From positions 1-21,113 of the forward strand of contig AJWJ01000420.1 in assembly GCA_000277445.1 (NCBI GenBank): a DNA stretch of 21,113 nt, read 5' to 3'. Shown piece after piece: positions 7,792-16,937 of this stretch (within the stretch, counting starts at the first letter, position 1; each line of letters starts with the position of its first letter). A program made the translations under genes and the position numbers. The DNA is from Polysphondylium violaceum (Eukaryota; Evosea; Eumycetozoa; Dictyosteliales; Dictyosteliaceae). The notes beneath the pieces are model-generated. The model was not told where the DNA came from, searched no databases, and worked only from the letters and a program-made list of their open reading frames with translations.

Positions 7792-9634
7792 ATGATTTCA
7801 ATTCAAAGATTAACGAGATGCAAATATATATCTAGATTATCAATATCTAATAGTGTTACTACGACGAAAAGTAACATTAAGCAGCCAATATCAAATTATA
7901 ATAGTAATAGTATAAATAATAATAGTTGTAACAGTAATAAAACAAAGATATTTTCTACAATCAATAGATCTATCAATTGTAGTAAACAATATTACTTTAC
8001 AAGTTCAAAATCGTTGTTAAATTTAGATCGACAACAGCAACAACAACAGGAAATAGATGTTAAATATCAATCACTGATAAATGATGCAGTTGAACAATTT
8101 AAAGGAAGAGAAACTATGATTGCAGTACAGCTATTAGATCAAGCTATAGAACTGTGTGATAATAAACCAGATGCCTATTTATTGAGAGCTGACATAAAGA
8201 GTGTGTTTCATAAAACATTTCCATCAGCTTTACACTATGATGCAATTATTCAAGATTATGAGACCGCTGTCAATCTAGTTCCTCAAAATAAAAAGGCATA
8301 TGTCTATTATACAATCTCAAAGTATATTGGAAAACTAATTGATGGATCTTTTGAACAAATCATACTTTATCTTGATAAAGCTATAGAACTTGATCCTGAT
8401 AATGTATGTATTTCTATAATAATGATGTTGACCAATTATTAACCAAATACCAATAATATCTATTTAGAATGATTATTTAGCTGATAAAGTTTTAATTGCT
8501 AGTTTTATGAATAGAGTTGAAGAAATAATTGAACCAAGCAAGAAATTGGTTAAAGATGGCAGTAAATATGGCCCAATTGCTTTGGCACTCATATCATCAA
8601 GTCAAGAAAACTATCCTCAAGCTATCCAACTCATTCAATCAGTTATTGATTCTGAAGTAAATCTACCAAGACAGGATAAATTCAAAGGGGTACCAGTTTA
8701 TCATGGTCATTTAATTGTTGGAACAGACCGTCAAGGTTTTATTAGAATAAGAGATAGATATAATGGATCCAACAATAATATCTTATTTGATTCTTATATT
8801 TTTCTTGGTATTGTTTATGCCTACAAAGGTGATTCTGAACTTTGTATTGAGTACTACAAAAAAGCTCTTGAAATTTTACCTTATGCCTTTCAGTTCCATG
8901 GTATTTTAGGCTCAATGACATTCCAATTAGGTAGATTTGAAGAGACTATAGAGCATTGTAATAACTTTTTTAAACATGATCCAGAGTTTGAATCACCATA
9001 TGCCAATCAAGCTCTCGCCGACAGAGGATCGGCTTACTACAATCTCGGAGATCCACAGAGCGCATTCAAGGATCTTGAGAACAATTTTCAACAAGCTAGA
9101 TTTGAAAAACATAAAAAAGATTTAATACTCAAAAAAGCCAATTCAAAGTTGATTATGATCTATTGTTTGCATGGATCCATCCTTAGTCTTAGACTCCATG
9201 GTTTTGATAAAAGTAAAAACAACCTGGAGGCAATGATCAAAGACAACGACCAAGACTCAGATGGTATTCTCTTGGTGGAGCCTAAAAATATTCAACAATT
9301 GCTCGCAAGAACCAGACTATTGTTAGCCACTTACCACAATATCAGTAACTCTATTCAAAATGGTCTTGTAATGTGCTCAGAGCAAGAAGCTACCAATATT
9401 TACCTTAGAGAAACATTTTTCTTTTATTTAACAGATTATTTGATTGATTCAATGTATCTAAATCACATTGAGAATCATAGTGACATTTATTTCCATGGCA
9501 CAGAGATTTTGGATTTCATATCTCAATTGCCCTACAAAGAAAGCAAACAACTGCCAGAAAGACAAGAGGCACATAAAATATTATTTAATATTTATAAAGA
9601 AATAATGTCACATATTCAAGAAAATGATTTTTAA
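7792..9634 (+). CDS. TPR-repeat protein with mitochondrial-type presequence, family copy 1
   Basis: Exons 7792-8403 and 8468-9634 are separated by a 64-base phase-0 intron (gtatgt..atttag). The joined protein has 592 residues. Residues 1-75 contain Arg and Lys but no acidic residue (MISIQRLTRCKYISRL..., ending near YYFTSSKSLL), as expected of a mitochondrial matrix presequence. A Gln run follows at 81-86. TPR-like helix pairs are visible around 92-136, 148-204, 313-345, 346-379 and 386-410 (for example ALEILPYAFQFHGILGSMTF and RGSAYYNLGDPQSAFKDL). The C-terminal third is helical without clear repeats and ends in a family signature, QLPYKESKQLPERQE. TPR domains bind proteins; the target and process are unknown. 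The intron interrupts a TPR just after AIELDPDN. Both the intron and the first half of exon 2 are nearly identical to the copy at 14994 although other genes lie between, and the far C-terminus is closer to the 16938 copy. Confidence 0.85.
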
Positions 9635-10202
9635 TAAAATATATTTGTTTAACTAATAAAAAATTGGGTAATGGAGTATGAGATTTGATAACGAACAACC
9701 CTCATTTCATACTTTAGTTTTTACAAATATCACCCACAACCAACTTTCTTTAAAAGTAAATAGTGTTGCTACACACACTGTGGGGGTTGTAAGTATTTTT
9801 AAATTCATCGATCACCCACTTTTTACAACAAGATAATTATCTTGTTGTAAAAAGTGGGTGATCAATGAATTTTTGTGGGGGAAAAAAATTACATGATCTT
9901 CTATCATATCTCAGATATGTAAAAAATATACGTCATTCTCAGTATGAATCACAACCCTATCTTATTATAGTTGATATTTAAATCAAAATATCAGTTGTAA
10001 TCTATTATATATATCAAAATTCAATTAATTGAATTTTATTATGTGGTTGTTTATTTCGATGAAAAAAATTATAAAGAGCGTTGTTTTTTAAAAATTTTTT
10101 TAAAAATTAATGAAATTTTTGTAAACTAACAAAACAATCTTGTATTATATATTCAATTGATACATTTTAATAATATATGTTTACTCTTATTTTACAATGC
10201 AG
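9635..10202. other. Intergenic, mostly non-coding; holds a palindrome and probably the missing 5' end of the Rab-like gene
   Basis: No ORF of note. It contains two copies of atcacccac (about 9730 and 9811), a G-rich block gtgggggttgtaag (9779-9792), the 72-bp palindrome at 9801-9872 and a 20-bp perfect palindrome aaattcaattaattgaattt near 10018. A possible tiny first exon for the Rab gene, 10110-10120 followed by gtaaac, lies here but is not proven. Confidence 0.55.
9801..9872. repeat. 72-bp near-perfect palindrome with no spacer
   Basis: Left arm 9801-9836 (core gatcacccactttttacaa) is followed directly by its reverse complement, 9837-9872. Only one of 36 pairs fails (C9809 opposite A9864). 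Transcribed, it would fold into a 36-bp hairpin; as DNA it could extrude a cruciform. No clear target-site duplication flanks it. Confidence 0.9.
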
Positions 10203-10895
10203 GAGGAAACCAAAGAGAGGGTTATTTTGAAGTTTTTTTCTTTGGTCCATCAAGATCAGGAAAAACTTGTACCATGACAAGATATGTTGAAAATACATTC
10301 AGTGAAAACTATTTGGAAACAATCAGTGTAGATTTTAGAATTAAATGTTTTGAAGGTTTGCATTCAACTAAAAGACTATGTTTACAAATATGGAATAATA
10401 GATCAGATGAAAGATATAGATATTTTCCAGTTGATTATCATAGTAGGTTTATTTATTTAATTCTATGTTGTAGAGTAATAATTATAACTAGTAATAAAAA
10501 TATTAATAATATTTTAAAAAGAAAATTCAGATGTTTTATTTATATTCTTTGATATTACAAATAGAGAATCATTTGATCAGCTAAATAGTTCATTACAACA
10601 AATACATCACACTCAAGAACATTATCAAGAGATTTATATAGTTGGAAATAAAATAGATTTAGAATCTAAAAGAATGGTGGGTAGAGAGGAAGCAAAAGAA
10701 TTTGCTCAAGAGAATGGTAGTATATACATAGAGATTTCTGCAAAAGATGGGACCAATATTAAAGAAACATTCGATGAGATTGCTAAATCTTTCTTTTTAA
10801 GGAAAATAAATGATGAAATCCCTCTTACTCCAATTAAAGGACCACCTCCTTTAGTGGTTAGTGAAAACCCTAGAAATACATGTATAACACAATAA
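10203..10895 (+). CDS. Divergent Rab/Ras-like small GTPase with CaaX end (5' end unresolved)
   Basis: The visible exons are about 10203-10442 and 10531-10895, with a phase-1 intron of 88 bases (gtaggt..attcag) whose removal joins ..DYH to NVLFIFFDITNRESF, a standard Rab strand. G1 is intact (GPSRSGKT, 10244-10267). Switch I is TISVDF. G4 is NKID (10647-10658). G5 is EISAKDG. The G3 motif, normally WDTAGQE, reads WNNRSDE (from 10391), so the catalytic Gln and the Asp-x-x-Gly are lost. The protein ends in CITQ (10881-10892), a CaaX box suggesting farnesylation and membrane attachment. No ATG precedes the P-loop in frame. A pyrimidine-rich acceptor ttttacaatgcag ends at 10202, so a short first exon is expected upstream. 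Alternatively the gene is a 5'-damaged pseudogene. It is convergent with the reductase gene, 64 bases away. Confidence 0.7.
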
Positions 10896-10959
10896 ATGAT
10901 AAATAATATGTAAATAAATTAAAAGTTGAATTCATTTTAAAACATATAAATCTTTTTAT

Positions 10960-12183
10960 TTATAATTTAGATTTATTAAAAAACTCTTTATAAATATATT
11001 TAAAAATGGTTGATCTTGTAACATTTAAACCTTCATATTCACCAATACTCTTTAAATAGTTGACAGTGTTCTCTGTGATTGGAAAGTTAAATTTGGTGAG
11101 TTTGTAACCAAAGTGAGTGAAAATTTGAGACATTAATTTACTGGTAGGATTAGAGGATTTACCAATTAACTCTAAGAAATCTTTGTTTGGAATAACAGGA
11201 ATACTGAATTCTTTGGCAATCAATTCCATATACCCAGTGAGAGAGGATGAGTTACTTGGGTTTTGAACGTTAAAGTAATCAATCCATATATTTTTATCTA
11301 ATATCATTTTAACCAATACTCTGGATAACCAGTCAACTGAAGAAACTCTGAAAGAGGGGACATAGCTAAAATCATTCATTTTACCTTCAATCAAACCAGT
11401 ACGAATACAAAGTAATAGAGTGTCCAAGTCGTTTCCATACCCAGTTTCACTGCAGGCAAAAAGAGTGGGTGATCTGACAAGTAGAATTTCAAATCCTCTT
11501 GTAGAGGCTTCTTTTAACATCAACTCTGAAATTGCTTTTGATTGAATGTAACCGTTCTTTCCATTCAACTTTTCTAATAATGGAAGATCATTATCGTTCT
11601 CTACAAGGTCTCTATCATCAAAGAATACGGCCAGGGTGGAGATATGTATGATTCTTTTTAAGGAGTTTGGATTTGAAGTTGCAAGTTTAAGAATTTGTGG
11701 AATACAAAAGCAATTGGTTAATCTTGATTTCTGATAGGTTCTACTTAAATTGACATTGGCACCAATAGAAAAAATAATATCAACTTCTTTTGATAGTAAT
11801 TCATAATCTTGTTCAGAGAGACCCAATCTCTCTTTACTGATATCACCTTTGACAGGATAAATTTTATTCAATTGTTCTTCAGTTAAGGGTTTCGATGTTG
11901 TTTTCTTGAAAGCTTCACATAGCATTTGTTTAGTTTCATCAAATGATTTGTATGATCTAACTAAACAATATATTTTTTCAATTCTATCATTGAGAAGCAT
12001 CAACATATCTTTACAAGTAAATCCACCCAAATATCCAGTAGCACCACTAACAAGAAATGTGTATTTCTCTTTTTCAACAAACTGGTTTGCAGAAGTTGGG
12101 ACCAAATCAGCTGGTAAACTTGCTTCTTTTTTCCAATATTCAATTGGATGACTTTCAACACTTCTTCTAACTTGGCCACTCAT
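10960..12183 (-). CDS. Stand-alone thioester-reductase-type NAD(P)-binding protein (extended SDR)
   Basis: 407 residues, intronless. It has the Rossmann motif SGATGYLGG (Gly47, Gly50, Gly53), HIST (180-183, active-site Ser/Thr region), and the catalytic pair Y-I-Q-S-K at 212-216. An extended substrate domain continues to the C-terminus. It matches the NAD_binding_4 / male-sterility / thioester reductase group. In polyketide and non-ribosomal peptide synthases, carboxylic acid reductases and fatty acyl-CoA reductases, this group releases a thioester as aldehyde or alcohol using NADPH. The N-terminus (IEYWKKEASLPADLVP) resembles the linker that precedes such domains in multidomain enzymes, but no carrier or synthase domain is present in the window. 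It may therefore have escaped from a PKS or NRPS, or act in trans on acyl-CoA or acyl-carrier substrates (inference). No membrane segment is evident. Confidence 0.85.
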   Translation of the reverse strand: MSGQVRRSVESHPIEYWKKEASLPADLVPTSANQFVEKEKYTFLVSGATGYLGGFTCKDMLMLLNDRIEKIYCLVRSYKSFDETKQMLCEAFKKTTSKPLTEEQLNKIYPVKGDISKERLGLSEQDYELLSKEVDIIFSIGANVNLSRTYQKSRLTNCFCIPQILKLATSNPNSLKRIIHISTLAVFFDDRDLVENDNDLPLLEKLNGKNGYIQSKAISELMLKEASTRGFEILLVRSPTLFACSETGYGNDLDTLLLCIRTGLIEGKMNDFSYVPSFRVSSVDWLSRVLVKMILDKNIWIDYFNVQNPSNSSSLTGYMELIAKEFSIPVIPNKDFLELIGKSSNPTSKLMSQIFTHFGYKLTKFNFPITENTVNYLKSIGEYEGLNVTRSTIFKYIYKEFFNKSKL

Positions 12184-13219
12184 TATCTATCTCTATTATT
12201 ATAAATTATATAATTATATAATTATTGAATGGAATACAAACGAGTAAAATAAACAAATCAAATTTATACTCACACATCATTACGTTAACGACCTCACCTG
12301 TCATTTTTTTGTTTTAAAAAAAATTAAAAAAATTCTATGAAGAATGAAAAAAATGAATAGGTGTAAACACATACTGCATTCGGTAGAACCCTAATCTAAT
12401 AATAAAAGGAATCTCTGTCGTTCAACCTTCTGAAAATGAAGGGGCGTGTTTGATAGGTCCAAAAGTAATTATAGTTCATTAGATAATTAATAAATACACC
12501 ACACCGCCCTTCACCCTTTTATTGAAATTCTTTATTGGAATGGTCCCAGTGTAGAACGACCAATCGATTATCTTTTCTTTTTTTTCTTTTTTATGAAATT
12601 TTATTTTTGTGTAACCTGTAAAAAAAATCGAGATTTTTTTCTTTTGGTGAAAGAAGTGTTTTTTATGCCCAAGAAATGTCATACCACTCAGCCCTTATTT
12701 CCTTCTGAAATGTTAATAATGATTTGCAAAGATTATTTTGGAGAAGTGGACAATAGAAATGTCATATGACCTTTTTTTCTATCATTGTTTTTTTTTTTTT
12801 TTTTTTACTTGAGTGAGTGTTCTTTCTTTTCAACTCTTTTGATGATAATAAAAAAAAAAAAAAAAAATATTTAATATTTTTTAGAGATAAATTTTAAAAT
12901 TAATTGTTATATTATACCCCTTATGAATAAATAAAACTGTTAAACATTTATTAATATAGATATTTTTTTATTCGGTTTTAAAATATTCAACCCATTCATT
13001 TAAGTGGTGGGGAAAGCAACTTCATCAGATATTATCAAAAATGTTTTAAAAATGAAAAATTTAAATTTCAAAGATTTTTATAGATATTTACTTTTTTTCA
13101 ATTTTCATTTGTCAGCTTCACACAAGCAATAGAAACAAATAATAGATAAAGATTTAAATTTAGATGTTTAATTAATTGGGTTTACTGTTGTATAAATTAT
13201 ATGTATACTACTCTATCAA
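12184..13219. other. Long AT-rich intergenic region, no gene recognised
   Basis: About 1 kb between the divergent reductase and FNIP genes. It holds a T19 tract (12788-12806) and an A18 tract (12850-12867) that could pair with each other. A slightly GC-richer patch lies at about 12360-12560; it contains atgaaggggcgtgttt (12436-12451) and, on the other strand, gtgaagggcggtg (about 12503-12515), resembling the TPR leader element. The minus-strand frame at 12479-12682 is Lys/Phe/Ile-rich and looks like chance. I see no tRNA or spliceosomal RNA. Confidence 0.6.
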
Positions 13220-14797
13220 ATGGATTCTATATTTTATTTAGTTTGGAGAAATTGTTATATTAGAGGGTACATCAGAAATAAAGTATGTCAAGATTTAGTT
13301 ATCTCTATCGACAGTGTATCAGAATTACAAGATAATTATCAATATTTATCATTGTTTACAAATAAAGATAAGAAAGATCATTGTATATATATTCGAATAA
13401 ATATTAATAGTATAGAGGAACTCAAAGAATACATCGAGTGTAAATGTAACTATGTTGTAAATGATTTAAGAATAAATGATTGTAAAATTCCGTTGGATCT
13501 AGATCAAATTCCTCAGAATGTTGATACATTATCTTTGTGTGTCAGTGGAGATGGTAGTATGAGTGGTAGATTACCCCAATCACTTGTTAAGTTGATAGTG
13601 GTACCATCATGGTTTGATGATTTCAGTAATTCATCATTGGATACCGTGTTGTCTAATCTACCAACATCATTACATACAATCAGTCTACCTTCTTATTATA
13701 ACATCAGTTCAACAACTAAAATAGAGTTGCCAAGTTCTTTAGAGGATTTAGATTATCAAACAAAGAGGAGTAATCTTGAAAAGTTAATTGTGCCACCGAA
13801 TAAAATGTATATCAATTGTCAAGCTAATGTAAAATCATTGAATGATCTACAGTGGTTACAGAGTCAACCTTGGATTGGTAGTCTCAAATTGGTTGTGCCA
13901 ACAACACAAACTCTCACACCTGGTTTGATTCCATCTCATCTCAAAAAGTTGCTTTTCTATCACAATGGGGCAGTAGATGATGGCGTATTCCCTCATTATT
14001 TAATCAATTTATCGTATAGATCAACAAAAAACCCTATAATCAATAGATTAGGGGTTTCGCAACTTCTACACCAACAACTCAAACATCTAGATGTAAGCAA
14101 TTTTAATCAACAATTAGACAAAGGCATGCTCCCAGTAACATTGGAAACCCTTATTCTGGATAGCTATAACTCACCTCTCTTACCAGATGTTTTGCCAACA
14201 CGTTTAAAATATCTTCATTTAAATATGTTTGATCATCAGCTTGATGTTGGTGTTTTACCACATTCATTGTTAGGTCTCAAGCTTCAAAGTTTTACACAAG
14301 AGTTAAAACCTTTTGTCTTGCCACCTTTTCTGCAAGACCTATGTTTGGAGGTTTATACAGGTAATATTGTAGCAAATACTCTCCCATGTTTGTTAAATAA
14401 CTTGATACTCTATTCGGCCAAAGGCTCTCTTGAACATGCACCAAAAATGAATCATTTATCGTTTTTAAAAGTCAGAGTACTTGATCAATCCGTAGCAACA
14501 ATGATATCAAATACCAATAAAATTTTTATAGCAACTGGATCAATAGATCAAGATTTCAATATTCAGAATTCAGCTATTCAACATCTTGAACTTTTGATGA
14601 TATCAAAACGATTACCGCTTACACCCAATCTAGTACCCAATCAAATTAAAACTCTTAAACTCTCTGGCTTTGATATCCTATCCAAAGGTTTAATCCCAAC
14701 AAGTTGTACAAAACTTAGGACTAATAATCTTAATTTGGATCTGAGTTTGATTCCTCCTACAACAACATACAGTTTAAAGTTTACACCCAATAAATAA
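13220..14797 (+). CDS. FNIP-type repeat protein, copy 2
   Basis: 525 residues, intronless. The N-terminus MDSIFYLVWRNCYIRGYIRN matches that of the 4488 gene and of dictyostelid FNIP proteins. From about residue 95 there are repeats of 21-23 residues with the pattern F-x-x-x-L-x-x-G-x-(L/I)-P-x-x-L-x-x-L. They are clearest at about 285-400, as in FNQQLDKGMLPVTLETL, FDHQLDVGVLPHSLLGL and FTQELKPFVLPPFLQDL. This is the FNIP repeat form and is better preserved than in copy 1. It is likely a binding solenoid, possibly linked to an F-box-like N-terminus; the partner is unknown. The gene lies directly before the TPR array, as copy 1 lies before TPR copy 1 with two genes between. The start is the first ATG of the frame and gives the family N-terminus. 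Confidence 0.87.
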   Translation: MDSIFYLVWRNCYIRGYIRNKVCQDLVISIDSVSELQDNYQYLSLFTNKDKKDHCIYIRININSIEELKEYIECKCNYVVNDLRINDCKIPLDLDQIPQNVDTLSLCVSGDGSMSGRLPQSLVKLIVVPSWFDDFSNSSLDTVLSNLPTSLHTISLPSYYNISSTTKIELPSSLEDLDYQTKRSNLEKLIVPPNKMYINCQANVKSLNDLQWLQSQPWIGSLKLVVPTTQTLTPGLIPSHLKKLLFYHNGAVDDGVFPHYLINLSYRSTKNPIINRLGVSQLLHQQLKHLDVSNFNQQLDKGMLPVTLETLILDSYNSPLLPDVLPTRLKYLHLNMFDHQLDVGVLPHSLLGLKLQSFTQELKPFVLPPFLQDLCLEVYTGNIVANTLPCLLNNLILYSAKGSLEHAPKMNHLSFLKVRVLDQSVATMISNTNKIFIATGSIDQDFNIQNSAIQHLELLMISKRLPLTPNLVPNQIKTLKLSGFDILSKGLIPTSCTKLRTNNLNLDLSLIPPTTTYSLKFTPNK

Positions 14798-14956
14798 AAT
14801 CCACAAGTGGATAGTAATTATCTCTAGTTACAATAATAAAATTAAGCAGCCAGAAAAAAGATTTTTATTTCGCTCGGGCCCTAATTAATTATTCTCAATT
14901 TTTTTAGAAATTAAAAAGAAGAAAGTGTCTTTTTTTTTTTTTTGATTTCAAAAAAA

Positions 14957-14982
14957 GGAAGTGAAGGGTGTTTTTGCAAAAA
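14957..14982 (+). promoter_or_regulatory. Conserved leader element before TPR gene 2
   Basis: The bases ggaagtgaagggtgtttttg then caaaaa lie 12-37 bases before ATG 14994, just after a T14 tract (14930-14943). It is closely related to the blocks at 7761, 16897 and 18819. Confidence 0.45.
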
Positions 14983-14993
14983 ATCAAACCAAA

Positions 14994-16815
14994 ATGAACT
15001 CCATACAAAGATTAACTAGATTTAAATATATATCTAGATTATCAATATCTAATAGTATTACACAGGGTAATAGTAAGATCAAATCAATTTCTAATAATAG
15101 TTGTAACAGTAATAAAACAAAGATATTTTCTCCAATCAATAGTAATAATATATATTGTTTTAAACATTACTTTACAAGTTCAAAATCATTGTTTTCAGAG
15201 CAACAACAACAACAACAACAACAGGAAATAGATGTTAAATATCAATCCTTGATCAAAGATGCTATTGAACAATTTAAAGGAAGAGAAATTATCATTACAG
15301 TACAGCTATTAGATCAAGCTATAGAACTGTGTGATAATAAACCAGATGCCTATTTATTAAGAGCTGACATAAAAGGTGAATTTCATAAAATATTTCCATC
15401 AGCTTTACACAAAGATGCAATTATTCAAGATTATGAGACCGCTGTCAATCTAGTTCCTCAAAATAAAAAGGCATATGTCTATTATACAATCTCAAAGTAT
15501 ATTGGAAAACTAATAGATGCATCTTTTGAACAAATGATATTTTATCTTGATAAAGCTATAGAACTTGATCCTGATAATGTATGTATTTCTATAATAATGA
15601 TGTTGACCAATTATTAACCAAATACCAATAATATCTATGTAGCATGATTATTTAGCTGATAAAATTATATTCGCTAGTTTTTTGAATAGAGTTGAAGAAA
15701 TAATTGAACCAAGCAAGAAATTGGTTAAAGATGGCAGTAAATATGGCCCAATTGCTTTGGCATTCATATCATCAAGTCAAGAAAACTATCCTCAAGCTAT
15801 TCAACTCATTCAATCAGTTATTGATTCTGAAGTAAATCTACCAAGACAGGATAAATTCAAAGGGGTACCAGTTTATTATGGTCGTTTAATTGTTGGAACA
15901 GACCGTCAAGGTTTTATTAGAATAAGAGAGAGATATTTTGAATCCAACAATATCTTATTTGATTCTTATGTTGCCCTCGGCATAGTTCATTCCTATCAAA
16001 ATGAGATTGACCTTTCTATGGATTACTACAAAAAAGCTCTTGAAATTCTACCTTATGCCTATCAATTCCATGGTATTTTGGCCTCGACAACATTCCAATT
16101 AGGTAGATTTGAAGAGACTGTAGAGCATTGTAACAACTTTTTTAAACATGATCCAGAGTTTGATTCACCATATGCCAATCAAGCCCTCACCGACAGAGGA
16201 TCGGCCTACTACAATCTCGGAGATCTCCAACAGGCTTACTTTGATCTCCAAATCAGTCTTAAAAAAAACCCAACCGAAAAGTTCACTCGAGAGAATATTT
16301 TCAACAGATCCAATCCAACATTGATTATGATCTATTGTTTGAATTACTTTATCCAAACACATAAAGGTTTGGATAAAAGTAAATACAACATTGAAGGAAT
16401 GATCGAAAACATAGATTCAGATGGAGTTCTCTCTGTTGAGCCTAAAAATATTCAACAATTGCTCATCACAACTAGATTATGGTTTAGTATTTACAGCGAT
16501 ATCAGCAAATCTATTGAAAGTGGGCTGGTAAAGTGTTCAGAGGAGGAAAGCAGTAATTTATACTTTAGGGAAGGACTTTTATATCATTTAGCAGATTATT
16601 TGGTTGATTCAATGTATCTAAACTATTTGGAAAACCATAGTGACATTGCTTTCAATGGGAATACAGAAAACGAAAACTTTCCCGCACTTTTAGATTTCAT
16701 ATCTCATTTACCCTACAGAGAGAGCAAACAATTACCAGAAAGACAAGAAGCACATAAAGTATTATTTGAAGTTTATCAAGAATTCATGAAACATACTCAA
16801 GAAAATGATTTTTAA
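14994..16815 (+). CDS. TPR-repeat protein with mitochondrial-type presequence, family copy 2
   Basis: Exons 14994-15578 and 15643-16815 with a 64-base phase-0 intron (gtatgt..atgtag) give 585 residues. I chose ATG 14994 over the in-frame ATG at 14961 because the family N-terminus MNSIQRLTRFKYISRL begins here and 14961 falls inside the conserved leader block. Presequence about 1-75, Gln run coded by CAA repeats (15201-15224), then TPR-like pairs as in copy 1: ALEILPYAYQFHGILASTTF, RGSAYYNLGDLQQAYFDL. The C-terminal signature HLPYRESKQLPERQE is kept. The intron differs from that of copy 1 at only one position, and about 80 residues after the intron are nearly identical. From about residue 300 on the two diverge strongly. 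TTG occurs at the codon that is ATG in copy 1 (15682), confirming that this position is internal to exon 2 and not a start. Function unknown. Confidence 0.86.
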
Positions 16816-16896
16816 TTAATAAAATATCTCTTTCTGATATTTTTATTTTTTTTATTTTTTTTTTATTTTTTTTTTTTGAAGATCAAAAATAAAAAT

Positions 16897-16920
16897 AGAT
16901 GAAAGGGGTTTTTTTAGCCC
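16897..16920 (+). promoter_or_regulatory. Conserved leader element before TPR gene 3
   Basis: The bases agatgaaaggggtttttttagccc lie 18-41 bases before ATG 16938, after a T12 tract (16866-16877). The G-rich core matches the other TPR leaders; the flank has drifted. Confidence 0.4.
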
Positions 16921-16937
16921 ACACAAACCAAACAACG

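Noticed and set aside
8404-8506. Stop codons between the two halves of TPR copy 1, first read as a broken gene
   Set aside because: All four family members have a gap at the same codon boundary with GT..AG ends and in-frame rejoining, so it is an intron.
9801-9872. Palindrome as terminal repeats of a DNA transposon
   Set aside because: There is no internal sequence between the arms, no clear target duplication and no second copy in the window; kept only as an unexplained palindrome.
12360-12560. Possible tRNA or small structured RNA gene in the GC-richer patch
   Set aside because: No T-loop or anticodon-arm pattern and no snRNA signature could be found.
12479-12682. 67-codon minus-strand frame in the long intergenic region
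   Set aside because: Lys/Phe/Ile-dominated composition expected from T/A tracts, no motif, no supporting leader.
12788-12867. T19 and A18 tracts as a functional hairpin
   Set aside because: Homopolymer tracts are common in this genome type and the pairing is trivial.
14835-14856. Shared 12-mer attaagcagcca between 14842 and TPR copy 1 exon 1 (about 7877), considered as a fragment of a TPR gene
   Set aside because: The match does not extend on either side, so it is likely chance.
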